Below, in pieces: positions 16,229 through 24,142 of a DNA stretch of 24,142 nucleotides. Where the stretch lies: positions 1 to 24,142 of the forward strand of contig CAIMFR010000042.1 of assembly GCA_903840375.1 (NCBI GenBank), written 5' to 3'. The translations under genes were made by a program, and so were the position numbers. The stretch is from Candidatus Adlerbacteria bacterium (GTDB lineage: Bacteria; Patescibacteriota; Minisyncoccia; Phycocordibacterales; SBAW01). The notes below the pieces were generated by a model, which was given only the letters and a program-made list of their open reading frames with translations, was not told the origin of the DNA and ran no database searches. The stretch's first letter is position 1. Each line of letters opens with the position of its first letter.

Positions 16229-16258
16229 TAAAAAACCGCGCCTACTAGTGAGACGCGG
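16229..16258 (-). terminator. Intrinsic terminator after the small membrane-protein gene
   Basis: On the minus strand CCGCG (16254-16258) pairs with CGCGG (16236-16240), extended by three inner pairs around a CACTAGT loop, and is followed by TTTTTT (16230-16235). It would end minus-strand transcripts from 16561 before they reach dnaA. Confidence 0.75.
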
Positions 16259-16259
16259 A

Positions 16260-16305
16260 AAAGGTTTTTAGAGAACCTTTCAATAAAGCTATACCTTAGC
16301 TTTAT
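16260..16305. repeat. Two further hairpins beside the terminator
   Basis: AAAGGTT (16260-16266) with AACCTTT (16274-16280), and a 9-bp perfect stem (16283-16291 with 16297-16305, loop TACCT) that covers the last codons and stop of the small membrane-protein gene. With the terminator they make three hairpins in a row, possibly a reinforced transcription barrier or an mRNA 3'-end protector. Confidence 0.55.
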
Positions 16306-16561
16306 CAACGATGTGGTATTTAATCGTCAATATTGTGCCGACTCCTATCCCTGCTGAGTAGGCTATGACACCTTTAATTCCGTATAGATTTATATTTTGC
16401 ATTATTTGTACAACAACGGCCATGCCGATCATAGAGCTTATGAAAGATACCAGTCCGGAGGCATAAGCTCTCCCGTGAGAAATAAAGCGTATATCGAGCG
16501 TGGAGATAATTGCCAAGCATAGTCCTGTTATGAAGAAAATCATTAAGTGAAGTATAAACAT
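16289..16561 (-). CDS. Small membrane protein, UPF0316/DUF5698-like
   Basis: 90 residues with three predicted membrane helices (about 2-22, 34-53 and 64-80). The pattern after the first helix (STLDIRFISHGRAYASGLVSF), a VVQIMQN segment and then GVIAYSAGIGVG resembles the N-terminal membrane part of UPF0316/DUF5698 proteins, but without the C-terminal DUF2179 domain. Function unknown. Its start is preceded by an AT-rich TGGTATTTT extended -10-like box ending about 11 bases before the ATG. It is transcribed towards dnaA but ends in a strong terminator. Confidence 0.65.
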   Translation of the reverse strand: MFILHLMIFFITGLCLAIISTLDIRFISHGRAYASGLVSFISSMIGMAVVVQIMQNINLYGIKGVIAYSAGIGVGTILTIKYHIVDKAKV

Positions 16562-16612
16562 ACTTATAAAATACCAGAATTCTTACTTTCTGATCATGGG
16601 TTACAACCTCAG

Positions 16613-16641
16613 TTGTGCGGAATGCTTTTGTGGGATATAGT
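16613..16641 (+). promoter_or_regulatory. Promoter of rpmH-rnpA-yidC
   Basis: -35 TTGTGC (16613-16618), 17-base spacer, -10 TATAGT (16636-16641). The start would fall within a base or two of the rpmH ATG at 16648, so the mRNA is probably leaderless, consistent with the absence of a Shine-Dalgarno. Confidence 0.5.
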
Positions 16642-16647
16642 ATCGAC

Positions 16648-16782
16648 ATGTCACAAACGTATCAGCCAAAAAAGCGCAAACGCGCTACCACACATGGTTT
16701 TCTCGTGCGCAGCGCCACTCCGGGCGGTCGCAAGACCATACAGCGTCGTCAGCGCAAAGGTCGCGCGCGCATAGCTGTCTAA
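16648..16782 (+). CDS. rpmH: 50S ribosomal protein L34
   Basis: 44 residues, the usual length for L34. [20 protein letters not shown], then [20 protein letters not shown]: the strongly basic family pattern. (K/R)-rich Q-P-(S/K)..R-K-R..HGF..R..T..GR..I..RR..GR is recognisable throughout. It opens the conserved rpmH-rnpA-yidC-khpB run next to dnaA. The gene is short and easily missed by length-filtered predictions. Confidence 0.96.
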   Translation: MSQTYQPKKRKRATTHGFLVRSATPGGRKTIQRRQRKGRARIAV

Positions 16783-16831
16783 TTTTGTAAAAGCTGCACA
16801 GATGCAGTGGTTGTTGTGCGGATTTATTTTT

Positions 16832-17173
16832 ATGCTTCCTAAAAAGCGGAGGTTAACCACAGAAGATGTTCAAGATGTGTTGAAAAAAGGCCGCCCATCG
16901 CGGGCGGAACATCTTTCTGTTAAATATCTTACCGGCGAAAAATCTCTATCTATTGCCGCAGTTGTGTCGAAATCTCTGGTGAAAAAGGCTGTCGGGCGTA
17001 ATAAAATCCGCCGAGCGGTCTATCGCGCCGCCGCTTCCCTGCCGGGCAATATCTTCGCTATACTGAAAGGGCGCGCGATCGTGTTCGTCAACAAAGTTCC
17101 GCAGGATCCGCTCGCCCCGATATTCGCCGCAGAACTTGCAACACTATTAGAAAATATACGCCGACATGTTTAA
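16832..17173 (+). CDS. rnpA: Ribonuclease P protein component
   Basis: 113 residues from the ATG at 16832 (MLPKKRRLTTEDV), the family's usual start; an ATG at 16802 would add ten hydrophobic residues unlike RnpA. The RNR signature is present as KKAVGRNKIRRAVYRA (R56, N57, R60, R61). It binds the RNase P RNA and aids 5' processing of tRNA precursors. No RNase P RNA gene was seen in the window. It lies 49 bases after rpmH and overlaps the start of yidC by 8 bases. Confidence 0.94.
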   Translation: MLPKKRRLTTEDVQDVLKKGRPSRAEHLSVKYLTGEKSLSIAAVVSKSLVKKAVGRNKIRRAVYRAAASLPGNIFAILKGRAIVFVNKVPQDPLAPIFAAELATLLENIRRHV

Positions 17174-17888
17174 CACACTACTGATACAACCGATCTACAA
17201 TGTTTTTATTTTCCTGATAGGCGTAATGCCCGGTGGCGATGTCGGGCTCGCGATAGTCGTGTTGACGCTTATTATTCGCGCGGTGTTTTATCCGGCATTT
17301 GCCTCGTCTATCAAAACCCAGATGGGTATGCAGGAAGTGCAGGGAGAGCTTGATGAGATAAATAAACAATACAAAGATGTGCCGGAGGAACGCGCTCGGC
17401 GGACGATGGAATTGTTTAAGGAGCACAAAGTGCATCCGTTCAGCGGGTTTGTCGCGCTCCTGGTACAAATACCGGTTTTCATCGCGCTCTACTATGCTTT
17501 TTTCCGTGAGGATCTTCCGCACATCGCCACAAACCTTCTTTATTCGTCTGTTCATGTTCCGCAAGCTATCAGCCTCACCTTCCTAGGGCTTATCGACCTC
17601 ATGTCGAAACACAATATCATCCTCGCGCTTCTGGTTGGCGCTCTGCAATACTCGGTCGTTCGTCTGTCGGTGCGCCGCATGAAGATGGGTCAGAAAAAAA
17701 CTACCGCAGCCGGGCAAAAAGAGGCCGCGCAAAAGATGCAGCAGCAGATGATGCTCTACTTCCTCCCGACACTTATCGCCATTATTTCCTATTCCCTTCC
17801 GGCGGCGGTCGCCATCTATTTCATCACCGGAAATCTTGTTTCCCTCACGCAGGAACTAGTGATCCGCCGACAGATGAAGAAGGCTTAG
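17166..17888 (+). CDS. yidC: Membrane protein insertase YidC/Oxa1
   Basis: 240 residues, the short Gram-positive-like form without the large periplasmic domain. The conserved arginine of the hydrophilic groove is R38 (LTLIIRAVFYP). A cytoplasmic hairpin (about 55-88, with LFKEHKVHPFSG) is followed by membrane helices starting LLVQIPVFIALYYAFF and, at the C-terminus, IYFITGNLVSLTQELV. No lipoprotein signal. It inserts membrane proteins alone or with SecYEG and likely serves the surface systems of this cell. It starts inside the end of rnpA and has no visible Shine-Dalgarno, suggesting coupled translation. Confidence 0.95.
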   Translation: MFNTLLIQPIYNVFIFLIGVMPGGDVGLAIVVLTLIIRAVFYPAFASSIKTQMGMQEVQGELDEINKQYKDVPEERARRTMELFKEHKVHPFSGFVALLVQIPVFIALYYAFFREDLPHIATNLLYSSVHVPQAISLTFLGLIDLMSKHNIILALLVGALQYSVVRLSVRRMKMGQKKTTAAGQKEAAQKMQQQMMLYFLPTLIAIISYSLPAAVAIYFITGNLVSLTQELVIRRQMKKA

Positions 17889-17923
17889 TTGCAGCCGGAA
17901 CTTTTTTTGAGTAGTGTGAGTGT

Positions 17924-18394
17924 ATGCAACCGGAACAGCTTAAGGAGATAGTGTCGGAACTGGTTTCTTTTTTAGGGCTTGAGGTGTCCGATGTATCTGT
18001 GTCTACCGGCTATCGGACTATCGTCGCAATAGCATCTCCGGATTCGAAGAATCTCATCGGTCCGGGTGGCGAGCATCTGCGCTCCCTCAACACCGTCGCG
18101 CGTCGCATGGTGGAGCAGAAATACGGCAACGAAGCGGCGAGTTTTCTTGTTGATGTGAATGGGTACCAAGAAGCGCAGCTTGATATCGTGCGTGATAATG
18201 CACGTAAACTCGCCCAGCGAGTGCGACTGTTCAAACACGAAGTCGAGATGGATCCGATGAGCGCATACGATCGCCTTGTGGTACATGAATGCTTCGCAAA
18301 CGACCCTGAAATAGAGACCACCTCAGCAGGCGAAGGAAAATTCCGCCATATTGTTTTAAAGTGTCGAGTTGGAGCAACTCCAAAGGAAATTTAA
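17924..18394 (+). CDS. khpB: KH-R3H RNA-binding protein KhpB/Jag
   Basis: 156 residues with a KH domain (about 28-85) whose loop reads LIGPGGEHL (GPGG at 46-49), and an R3H domain with R117...H121 (YDRLVVHE) and the TTSAGEGKFRHIVL segment. The N-terminal Jag_N domain of longer homologues is missing. KhpB binds many transcripts and affects cell division and wall growth in Gram-positive bacteria. Its place after yidC is the conserved one. It ends one base from the end of the convergent gene at 18396. Confidence 0.93.
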   Translation: MQPEQLKEIVSELVSFLGLEVSDVSVSTGYRTIVAIASPDSKNLIGPGGEHLRSLNTVARRMVEQKYGNEAASFLVDVNGYQEAQLDIVRDNARKLAQRVRLFKHEVEMDPMSAYDRLVVHECFANDPEIETTSAGEGKFRHIVLKCRVGATPKEI

Positions 18395-18395
18395 T

Positions 18396-19688
18396 TTATA
18401 GCCGTACCCCCCAAAGAGATCTGTCTTTTTTTGATATAAAGAGAATATATTTTTCATTCGGTGAAACTGCCAATGATGCAACATCGGTTTGTACTCCCCC
18501 GTCTACGCTGCCCGGTACCGCGAGTGCTGTTGCTTGACCTATTGCAAGATTGAAGGCAAAGATACCGTCAATGGCACTTAGAAGCCCCATGTGCCACAAG
18601 TCGATATAGTTGGCCGGCATTGCGGTAATTGATGCAGCACAATAGAGAATTGTCGCTGTGTTCGGACTCCATGTGCACTTTTCCGGAAGTGGGCTATGGG
18701 AGAGTGCAATATCTCTGCCATTTACCACATCATGCGAATAGGTTTTACCTGCGGTAGCCCCGTCGTCAATAGTCTGATACACCACGCGTGTAAATGTGCT
18801 GTTTGCAACGGCGGAGAGTCCCGGTGCATAAAAGAGTTGTGCCGGCACTCCTGTTTTTATGGGGATAGAAAATGCTATACCAGGGATGCCGACTCCTGTC
18901 TTCGTCTGAACCATGAGAGCCGTTTGCGTGGGCCATGACACTGTTACTTGCGATAACGGCAACGAGAATATCTTTTTTGCGTTCGTACCGTCAATGTTTG
19001 CCGTATATCCGTCTGATCCGTTCGCTGTGCCCAAAAGATACGCAATATTCTTACCATCCGGAGAAATAGCCGCGCTGATCATGCTGTCGTGAAGAAAAGT
19101 AACGTGTGCGATGAGCGGTGTTCCTGCTGTGATCGTGCTTGTTGCGGAGGTCAATCCTATAGAGATCGTGCGTATGATCTGCCCGTCGAGATGGTTGAGG
19201 ATCGCTCCGGTCCCCTGTCCTGTCCATAGAATCTGTTGGATACCGGGGATCGTAGTGTTGGAAACAGAGCGAGCAACAGCCCCCGGAACATCAACGGGGA
19301 AATCCAAAACATGGCCGGTATCTTGCATGATGTATCGCGCAACGGTTGTGGTTGGGTTTTGTGTCTGTATGTATATCGCACCAGCAACAGGTCCGTCGGC
19401 TATTTTGAATATTTTCTGCGTTGGGCCTTGAGACATTCCGGCTTGGGTAACCGGTTGGGATACATTGGTCGTCCCGCCACCGGTTGTTCCGACAGGAATG
19501 GTGACAATAGTTTGAGCCGGAGCGCCAAACGCACCCGTTCCGGTGGTGATAGTCGTGTTTGTTGTTGTAGTGGCTCCGCCGGATGTCGTCGTCGTTGTTG
19601 GTTTATTAAAGAAGAAGTACCAAATACACAAAAGTATAAAGAGTATTACTGCGCCGATCCCAAACCATTTTAGAATTTTTGTGTTCAT
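18396..19688 (-). CDS. Membrane-anchored beta-propeller-like protein
   Basis: 430 residues. One membrane helix (about 10-27) follows a short positively charged N-terminus; then comes a Thr/Gly-rich linker (about 30-85) and a beta-rich domain with TolB/PD40-like phrases (SPDGKNIAYLLG, CTWSPNTATILYC, LAVSPNEKYILFISK). The helix would leave the domain outside the membrane. It is the last gene of the minus-strand T4SS-like run, 12 bases after the pilin gene, so it is probably a surface component of that system. Precise function unknown. Confidence 0.7.
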   Translation of the reverse strand: MNTKILKWFGIGAVILFILLCIWYFFFNKPTTTTTSGGATTTTNTTITTGTGAFGAPAQTIVTIPVGTTGGGTTNVSQPVTQAGMSQGPTQKIFKIADGPVAGAIYIQTQNPTTTVARYIMQDTGHVLDFPVDVPGAVARSVSNTTIPGIQQILWTGQGTGAILNHLDGQIIRTISIGLTSATSTITAGTPLIAHVTFLHDSMISAAISPDGKNIAYLLGTANGSDGYTANIDGTNAKKIFSLPLSQVTVSWPTQTALMVQTKTGVGIPGIAFSIPIKTGVPAQLFYAPGLSAVANSTFTRVVYQTIDDGATAGKTYSHDVVNGRDIALSHSPLPEKCTWSPNTATILYCAASITAMPANYIDLWHMGLLSAIDGIFAFNLAIGQATALAVPGSVDGGVQTDVASLAVSPNEKYILFISKKDRSLWGVRL

Positions 19689-19700
19689 ATTTCCGTCTGA

Positions 19701-20210
19701 TTAGGGTGTGCTGTTTAAATTTGCCGCACTTGGAATGTTGGTCGACTGCGGGTTCGGTGTTGTTGTGTTTGTTGAGGGTGTGCTTCCTCCTACGTTTAGG
19801 ACACTGAACGAGTTTACCAGTTGCGGGTTGATCGTATTGAGGATAAGCCATGAACCGATGAGTAACAGAAGTCCCCAAAACACGCCTTCGAGGTGTCGTC
19901 GTGCGGATGCTTTCATATTCACCGCCTCTGACAACATATACGTGATGCCGTACCACACCAACATGCCGACAGCGAGCATGCCACCGGCAGCTATTGATAA
20001 GGAGAAAAAGCTGTCAAGAATTGCGCCGAATGTTGCCTGCCCGCTCTGTATTCCTGCAGGTAATGGTAGTGGTTCAAGCGGCGTGTACGGAGGTAAATTA
20101 CCGACAGTTGTGTTGCTAACAGCTCCGGGTAGAGTCACTTGTGCATACACAGCAAAAGGCATGGATATAGATGCGAGGACTGCTAGCAATAAAATATATT
20201 TTTTTACCAT
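19701..20210 (-). CDS. Type IV secretion system pilin-like protein (VirB2/TrbC-like)
   Basis: 169 residues with a clear signal peptide (1-23, cleavage after VYA), a Pro-rich stretch, two membrane helices (about 68-93 and 110-128) separated by a short positively charged loop (MKASARRHLEG), the ending ILNTINPQLV, and a Ser/Thr/Asn/Pro-rich tail from 141. This helix-loop-helix with the T.NPQL ending matches the T4SS_pilin family frequent in Patescibacteria. The protein would form a pilus or membrane pore subunit powered by the VirB4 encoded upstream. The start is 3 bases from the stop of the preceding gene. Confidence 0.78.
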   Translation of the reverse strand: MVKKYILLLAVLASISMPFAVYAQVTLPGAVSNTTVGNLPPYTPLEPLPLPAGIQSGQATFGAILDSFFSLSIAAGGMLAVGMLVWYGITYMLSEAVNMKASARRHLEGVFWGLLLLIGSWLILNTINPQLVNSFSVLNVGGSTPSTNTTTPNPQSTNIPSAANLNSTP

Positions 20211-20213
20211 ACT

Positions 20214-21785
20214 CTATAGTCCGAAAAGTGAAGATCCTGCCGCTGTCGTCTGTCCGAAGAGGATCTGGAGAACCGTGTTTGCTGCCTGTACATACATGGT
20301 GCTGTCGGTATTCTGCATAGATACGCCGACTGTTGCACCTCCTGCACCTGTCCCCGTTTGTCGCAGCGTGAGAGATCCTGCCGCGGAATTAGGTCCGGTT
20401 GTTTCTTGACCGTTCAACGTCCACGAGTAAGCAATATTCCCGTTTTGGAGACTGCTGTTTTCGAAGAAATACGGCTCTGCTTGTAACGTGACTTCTTTTC
20501 CGGCGAGTGATGCTGTACCGCTGAGCCCGCTGGACAAAATAATACCGAGGAGCGGATCGCGCGCATAGAGAACAATCTGTGGTGCGTGTGCGGGTATGAC
20601 TATCTCACTGTGTCCAACTTTAAGTTGACCGAGATAGACATCAACACTTACGTCTTCGCTAGTTTGCACTTGCCGACCGGTGATGGTAAAAGTTTGTCTT
20701 CCTAATCCTGACTGTGTGGTGTCGAGCTGGTCGTTTTGTGTCCACTGATATGAAAGTTTGTCTGCGGATGTTATGCCTCCAGGTCCTGCGACAACGACCG
20801 GAAATGCAGTTACTCGTACCTGCGATCCCGCGCTGTAGAAAGGTTTCCCCGCAAAGAATGCCGGCGCTGACGTATCAGCTTCCCAGACCAGATTTACCTG
20901 TGAAGGAGCAAAGAAAAAATCACGCGTAAACGTGCCGTTGGTCGGTGACTGTATCGTCACATGAATAGTGGTATTGCTGCCGACACCTCCGGTTGTAAAA
21001 GTGAACTTTGTTGCACCAACGCCGGAGAGAACTGTCTTGCCGTCTTGTTTCCATGTTATGTTTGCGCTGCCGATAAACGAACCGACAGCTTGTGCCTCGA
21101 TATAGACGAGTTGATTGGGACCAGGTGTCTCGGGTGAGATTATGTAATTCGTCGGTGACTGGTCGATGCCTATAGACTGTGCGCGCGCCGGAGTTCCCGT
21201 GCTTAAGAACATACAGAGTATGATCGCTGCGGCTGCAAGTGGCCTGACAATACTTGCAGGTTGTCGTGGTGCTCGGATGTCTGCCATCGGACGCGACCTC
21301 TGTGCTGCAGATTCACGACCTACTTCCTGCGGAGCGAGCTGTTCCCTTCCCGGTGTGCCCGCTGTCCTTGCGGGGGAAGTTGTCATTCCCTGTCTTGCTG
21401 CGCCTGCAGGTTGCGCTGTTGAAACAGCTTCGGCAAAACCACCAGCTGCACCACCAACTGCACCCACGAGTGCTGCCACTTTCTTGCGCAGAATGCACGA
21501 CAGGACCATCGTGGTCCAGCCGGGTAGATTGCTGAAGCCCGGAAGCATCTCTGAGATTACGCCGGGGATCGCAATTTTTGCCGAGAAATTGCCGCTCATA
21601 CCGAGTAGCAGAAGGAGCCCCGACCCGAAGGTTGCGCTTAGTGCAAAATTAATGATAAAGCCGATGGCTAATCCGAATGGAACACCTAGTATGAACATGC
21701 TGCCTAGTGCAAAAGTCCCGAATGTCATCATTCCCTGTATGCAGTCGATGAACAGAGCGTAAACGATGAGGAGTATGTCTGCCAT
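20214..21785 (-). CDS. Membrane protein with secreted Ig-like C-terminal part, T4SS-associated
   Basis: 523 residues from the ATG at 21785 (MADILLIVYALF), preceded by a GGGAGG Shine-Dalgarno; the frame is open further but that part lies in virB4 and is unlike the rest. Residues 1-65 are very hydrophobic (two or three helices), with another hydrophobic stretch at 88-115. Residues 120-180 are Ala/Pro/Gly/Arg-rich. A second signal-peptide-like segment (M167 to about 202, ending TPARA-Q) is followed by about 320 residues of Ig-like beta structure with repeats of the form SYQWTQN / AYSWTLNG. Proteins like the C-terminal part occur beside VirB4 genes in this phylum. It may be one polypeptide or two products (internal start at 21287, with AGAGGT eight bases before it). 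Function unknown. Confidence 0.75.
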   Translation of the reverse strand: MADILLIVYALFIDCIQGMMTFGTFALGSMFILGVPFGLAIGFIINFALSATFGSGLLLLLGMSGNFSAKIAIPGVISEMLPGFSNLPGWTTMVLSCILRKKVAALVGAVGGAAGGFAEAVSTAQPAGAARQGMTTSPARTAGTPGREQLAPQEVGRESAAQRSRPMADIRAPRQPASIVRPLAAAAIILCMFLSTGTPARAQSIGIDQSPTNYIISPETPGPNQLVYIEAQAVGSFIGSANITWKQDGKTVLSGVGATKFTFTTGGVGSNTTIHVTIQSPTNGTFTRDFFFAPSQVNLVWEADTSAPAFFAGKPFYSAGSQVRVTAFPVVVAGPGGITSADKLSYQWTQNDQLDTTQSGLGRQTFTITGRQVQTSEDVSVDVYLGQLKVGHSEIVIPAHAPQIVLYARDPLLGIILSSGLSGTASLAGKEVTLQAEPYFFENSSLQNGNIAYSWTLNGQETTGPNSAAGSLTLRQTGTGAGGATVGVSMQNTDSTMYVQAANTVLQILFGQTTAAGSSLFGL

Positions 21786-21816
21786 GGTAAAAGTATACCT
21801 CCCTTTTTGGTGACAC

Positions 21817-23622
21817 CTACAACGCGCGCTGTGCACGGAGCGCGAGGATCTGTGACGGATCGGATGTAATGATCTGATCTTCTGTGTATGAAGCGATAAC
21901 TTTGATAGCGACATGCTTTAACCCGGCGAAGAATATTCCCTCCCCCACATCGGACTCGAGCAAAAGGAATTTTTCTTCATCGGAAAGGTTAAACGTCTTT
22001 TGCAAATTGTCGATGGTCGTCGGAGACTGTTTGAGCAGCAGCTGAATTGATGAGTTGGTGATCATCGGCAGGCCGTATGGCGACTTCAAGAAGTCGTCCA
22101 CGTCTTGCGTGATGGTTGCCAAGCCGAGGTAATATTTACGCCCTCTTTTCGCCATGCCGTAGAGGAAGGACGCAGTATCGTCGGATTTCATCATCCACCA
22201 CGCTTCGTCGATGACAAGGAGGCGTTTCTTTAGATTTTTACGCACCACATTCCAGATGAAGTGTGTGATGAGATACATTGCCACAGGCTTGAGGTCGTCC
22301 TCCATGTCGCGCACGGAAAACACTTCGAATTTTTTGTTGAGGTCGACGTTCGTTGGTTCGTTGATGAATCCCGACCATGTCCCCTTCGTATATTTTGACA
22401 GGCGTTGCGCGAGCGACTCGCTGCCTTCCATGCCGGCAAGCACGAGCTCGAAGTCGGACAGAAGCGGCGGCTCGATCTCTGCGAAGTTGCTGTCTATGGT
22501 GATATCTTTCAGTGCGTATGTTTCAGTGATGGCCTTGTCGATGATCGCGTCCTCCTCTGGGGTGAGGCCTCCGAGCATGATGCGGAAAAGGCCGACCAGT
22601 GCGACGATGTTGGAACGCAGGACGTCAGATGCGCTCTCGTCTTCTCGTGGTGGCGCAAGGTCGAACGGGTTGATATGGTGCTCCGAGTTAAGCGAGATAT
22701 TGAAGTAGCGGCCACCGACGGCTTGCGACAAGAATTCATATTCCCTCTCCGGGTCGATGACGATAACGTCGGTGTCGAACATAAGTGTTCGGAGTATTTC
22801 GAGTTTTGTTGCATACGACTTGCCCGAGCCGGATTTTGCGAATATCACCGAGTTATAGTTTTCCAGAGAGAAACGGTCGAACAGCACAAGCGACGCGTTG
22901 TGTCGGTTGACACCGTAGAGGATTCCCTTGTCTGATGTAAGGTCGAATGACACGAACGGGAAGATAGAAGAAAGCGGCGAAGAATTGAGTTTTGAGTTGA
23001 CCGCGAGTTCATCTTTGCCAAGCGGCAAAACGCTCTTGAACCCCTGTTCCTGTTGGAAGAGTGCCGGCTTAACATAAATGAGGCGCGATTCGAGCATTGA
23101 CTTGATCTCCGACTCCGCTTTGTCGAGTTCTTCGACAGTTGATCCGTAGATCGTGATGTAGACGCCGACATCGAATATCTTTTCTTGCGCCTGCTGTAGC
23201 TGATCGCGCAAGTCTTCCAGGTCGCGATATGCGGTGTCGAGCATCGGATCGCGAACGAGCCCTTTTTCCTCACGCACCATGATCTGGCTCTGCACTTCTG
23301 CGACTTTTTTCTGGAATTTTTTCAATATCTCGCCGGAATCTATCGGGTGGACGAATATAGATATGTCCAACACTCTGTCGAGGTTTATGATCGGCGAGAA
23401 CCATGAATCGGTGAGTGTTCGCGGGTATGACATGACGAAGAACGTGCGCGCGATCTTGTCTCCGAGGTTGATCTCTCTCGGGGTTATTTTCAATGCGGAC
23501 GGCGCGATGACATCCTGTAGTTCCAGTACTCCCTGTTTGTAGATCTGTTCCGGCAGTATTGGTGCAACAGATGCGACCATAGAGGTATCTGTTTTTGGTT
23601 TTAGAAAATCGAGAAGTGCCAT
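21817..23622 (-). CDS. virB4: VirB4/TraC-type T4SS ATPase
   Basis: 601 residues. The N-terminal half (to about 230) is the VirB4 N-domain with a coiled-coil-like stretch at 100-150. The ATPase half has Walker A AKSGSGKS (262-269), the following VIDPEREYE (288-296), Walker B LLVIDEAWWMM (468-478, D472/E473) and the TQDVDDF segment (506-511). No membrane helix. VirB4 energises substrate transfer and pilus biogenesis in type IV secretion. In Patescibacteria this minimal set (TraC-like, VirB4, pilin) is widespread and may serve DNA uptake or surface pili. It starts 11 bases after the upstream gene and has no visible Shine-Dalgarno. Confidence 0.93.
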   Translation of the reverse strand: MALLDFLKPKTDTSMVASVAPILPEQIYKQGVLELQDVIAPSALKITPREINLGDKIARTFFVMSYPRTLTDSWFSPIINLDRVLDISIFVHPIDSGEILKKFQKKVAEVQSQIMVREEKGLVRDPMLDTAYRDLEDLRDQLQQAQEKIFDVGVYITIYGSTVEELDKAESEIKSMLESRLIYVKPALFQQEQGFKSVLPLGKDELAVNSKLNSSPLSSIFPFVSFDLTSDKGILYGVNRHNASLVLFDRFSLENYNSVIFAKSGSGKSYATKLEILRTLMFDTDVIVIDPEREYEFLSQAVGGRYFNISLNSEHHINPFDLAPPREDESASDVLRSNIVALVGLFRIMLGGLTPEEDAIIDKAITETYALKDITIDSNFAEIEPPLLSDFELVLAGMEGSESLAQRLSKYTKGTWSGFINEPTNVDLNKKFEVFSVRDMEDDLKPVAMYLITHFIWNVVRKNLKKRLLVIDEAWWMMKSDDTASFLYGMAKRGRKYYLGLATITQDVDDFLKSPYGLPMITNSSIQLLLKQSPTTIDNLQKTFNLSDEEKFLLLESDVGEGIFFAGLKHVAIKVIASYTEDQIITSDPSQILALRAQRAL

Positions 23623-23633
23623 ACGATAATAAT

Positions 23634-24142
23634 TTATTTGATAGGGGTTATCTGTGGGCCTTTATTGTTGACGATCTGTAACGGCTTCTCCAACTCGCCC
23701 GGGTTGAAAAGTTTATAGAAGAGTTCGATCACCTCCTCTGTGCCGAGCTTAACCATTCGAACACCGGTACGTACCATTCCCTGCTCTATAACCGCAATGC
23801 GTTCTTCTATTTGAGAACGGTATTGTTCGAACTGTTCGTTGGTGAGTGTCGTGTTGGATTCTCCGCCCCCTGACGGAAGCAGTGCGCCCAGTGTTGCGCC
23901 TATCCCCGAGCCCCGAGCGATGAGCGCAGGGTCATAAGGTACTATGATGAAGAAATTTTTCGACATGATGTTTGAGCGTTCTGTGAAATCTTTGATGAAT
24001 GCGATGTATTCGCGAATCTGGATCTTCATGAGGTCATCGAGTGTCGCTGTGTAGCGATCTTCGAGCAATGTTGTGTATGGACGAATGTCGAGCTGGCGTG
24101 ACTCAACGGAGAATTGAACGGTGAATTCCAGCGAGTTTAAAA
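23634..24142 (-). CDS. TraC-like domain protein next to VirB4, 5' end outside window
   Basis: The frame is open to the right edge, so the N-terminus is missing; 168 residues are visible. They start LNSLEFTVQFSVESRQLDI, continue IREYIAFIKDFTERSNIMSKNFFIIVPYDP in pieces I recognise as the TraC-like domain found upstream of virB4 in Patescibacteria, and end in a tail with ELFYKLFNPGE. Such proteins often begin with a PrgI-like membrane domain, which would lie outside the window. It is the first visible gene of the minus-strand T4SS-like operon; its stop is 11 bases before the virB4 ATG. Confidence 0.75.
   Translation of the reverse strand, partial: LNSLEFTVQFSVESRQLDIRPYTTLLEDRYTATLDDLMKIQIREYIAFIKDFTERSNIMSKNFFIIVPYDPALIARGSGIGATLGALLPSGGGESNTTLTNEQFEQYRSQIEERIAVIEQGMVRTGVRMVKLGTEEVIELFYKLFNPGELEKPLQIVNNKGPQITPIK

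Noticed and set aside
16155..16647. Origin in the dnaA-rpmH gap
   Set aside because: Only one poor DnaA-box match (TTATCAACG near 16302, inside a gene) is present; the dnaA-dnaN gap is far richer.

Overview
The window looks like a piece of a Patescibacteria (Candidate Phyla Radiation) chromosome, most likely of the Parcubacteria/Paceibacteria kind. This is inferred from gene content and architecture; no marker gene was searched. Supporting points are: a PilB-type ATPase; a VirB4 / T4SS-pilin / TraC-like cluster of the sort common in these genomes; a 175-residue YebC that lacks its middle domain; short RnpA, YidC and KhpB; very tight gene packing; and many genes without a Shine-Dalgarno sequence, some with the -10 box almost touching the start codon. 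TGA is used as an ordinary stop (ruvC, pbp1A), so the recoded TGA=Gly lineages are excluded.

Layout. 1-1668: 3' part of pilB. 1669-2317: a solitary HicB-type antitoxin gene and a strongly folded element of about 177 nt resembling a 6S RNA. 2318-4444: ruvB, yebC, ruvC (Holliday-junction processing). 4445-4792: an isolated DnaA box, a 45-codon very acidic mini-ORF and a decayed transposon-end repeat. 4793-10385: three paralogous RCC1 beta-propeller genes, one on the minus strand and two on the plus strand, with 7, 7 and 14 blades, each behind a phage-fibre-like N-terminal domain and none with a signal peptide. 10386-11235: a REP-associated tyrosine transposase (RAYT) element with terminal inverted repeats. 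One of its end sequences also occurs on the far side of the RCC1 block, so that block is bracketed by inverted copies. 11292-13434: a long palindrome over the promoter of a class A penicillin-binding protein, then that gene.

13436-18394 is the replication-origin neighbourhood: dnaN, a candidate oriC with DnaA boxes and an AT-rich, DnaA-trio-like unwinding region, dnaA, a small membrane protein, then the divergent rpmH-rnpA-yidC-khpB run. 18396-24142, all minus strand, is a five-gene run read from right to left: a TraC-like protein cut by the window edge, VirB4 ATPase, a membrane/secreted protein that may be two products in one frame, a T4SS pilin, and a membrane-anchored beta-propeller-like protein.

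The housekeeping genes form two known functional groups: recombination (ruvB, yebC, ruvC) and replication start with ribosome and membrane biogenesis (dnaN, dnaA, rpmH, rnpA, yidC, khpB). The PilB and VirB4 clusters, the PBP and the RCC1 proteins point to cell-surface machinery. The accessory heart of the window is the RCC1 block with its repeat-flanked RAYT element.
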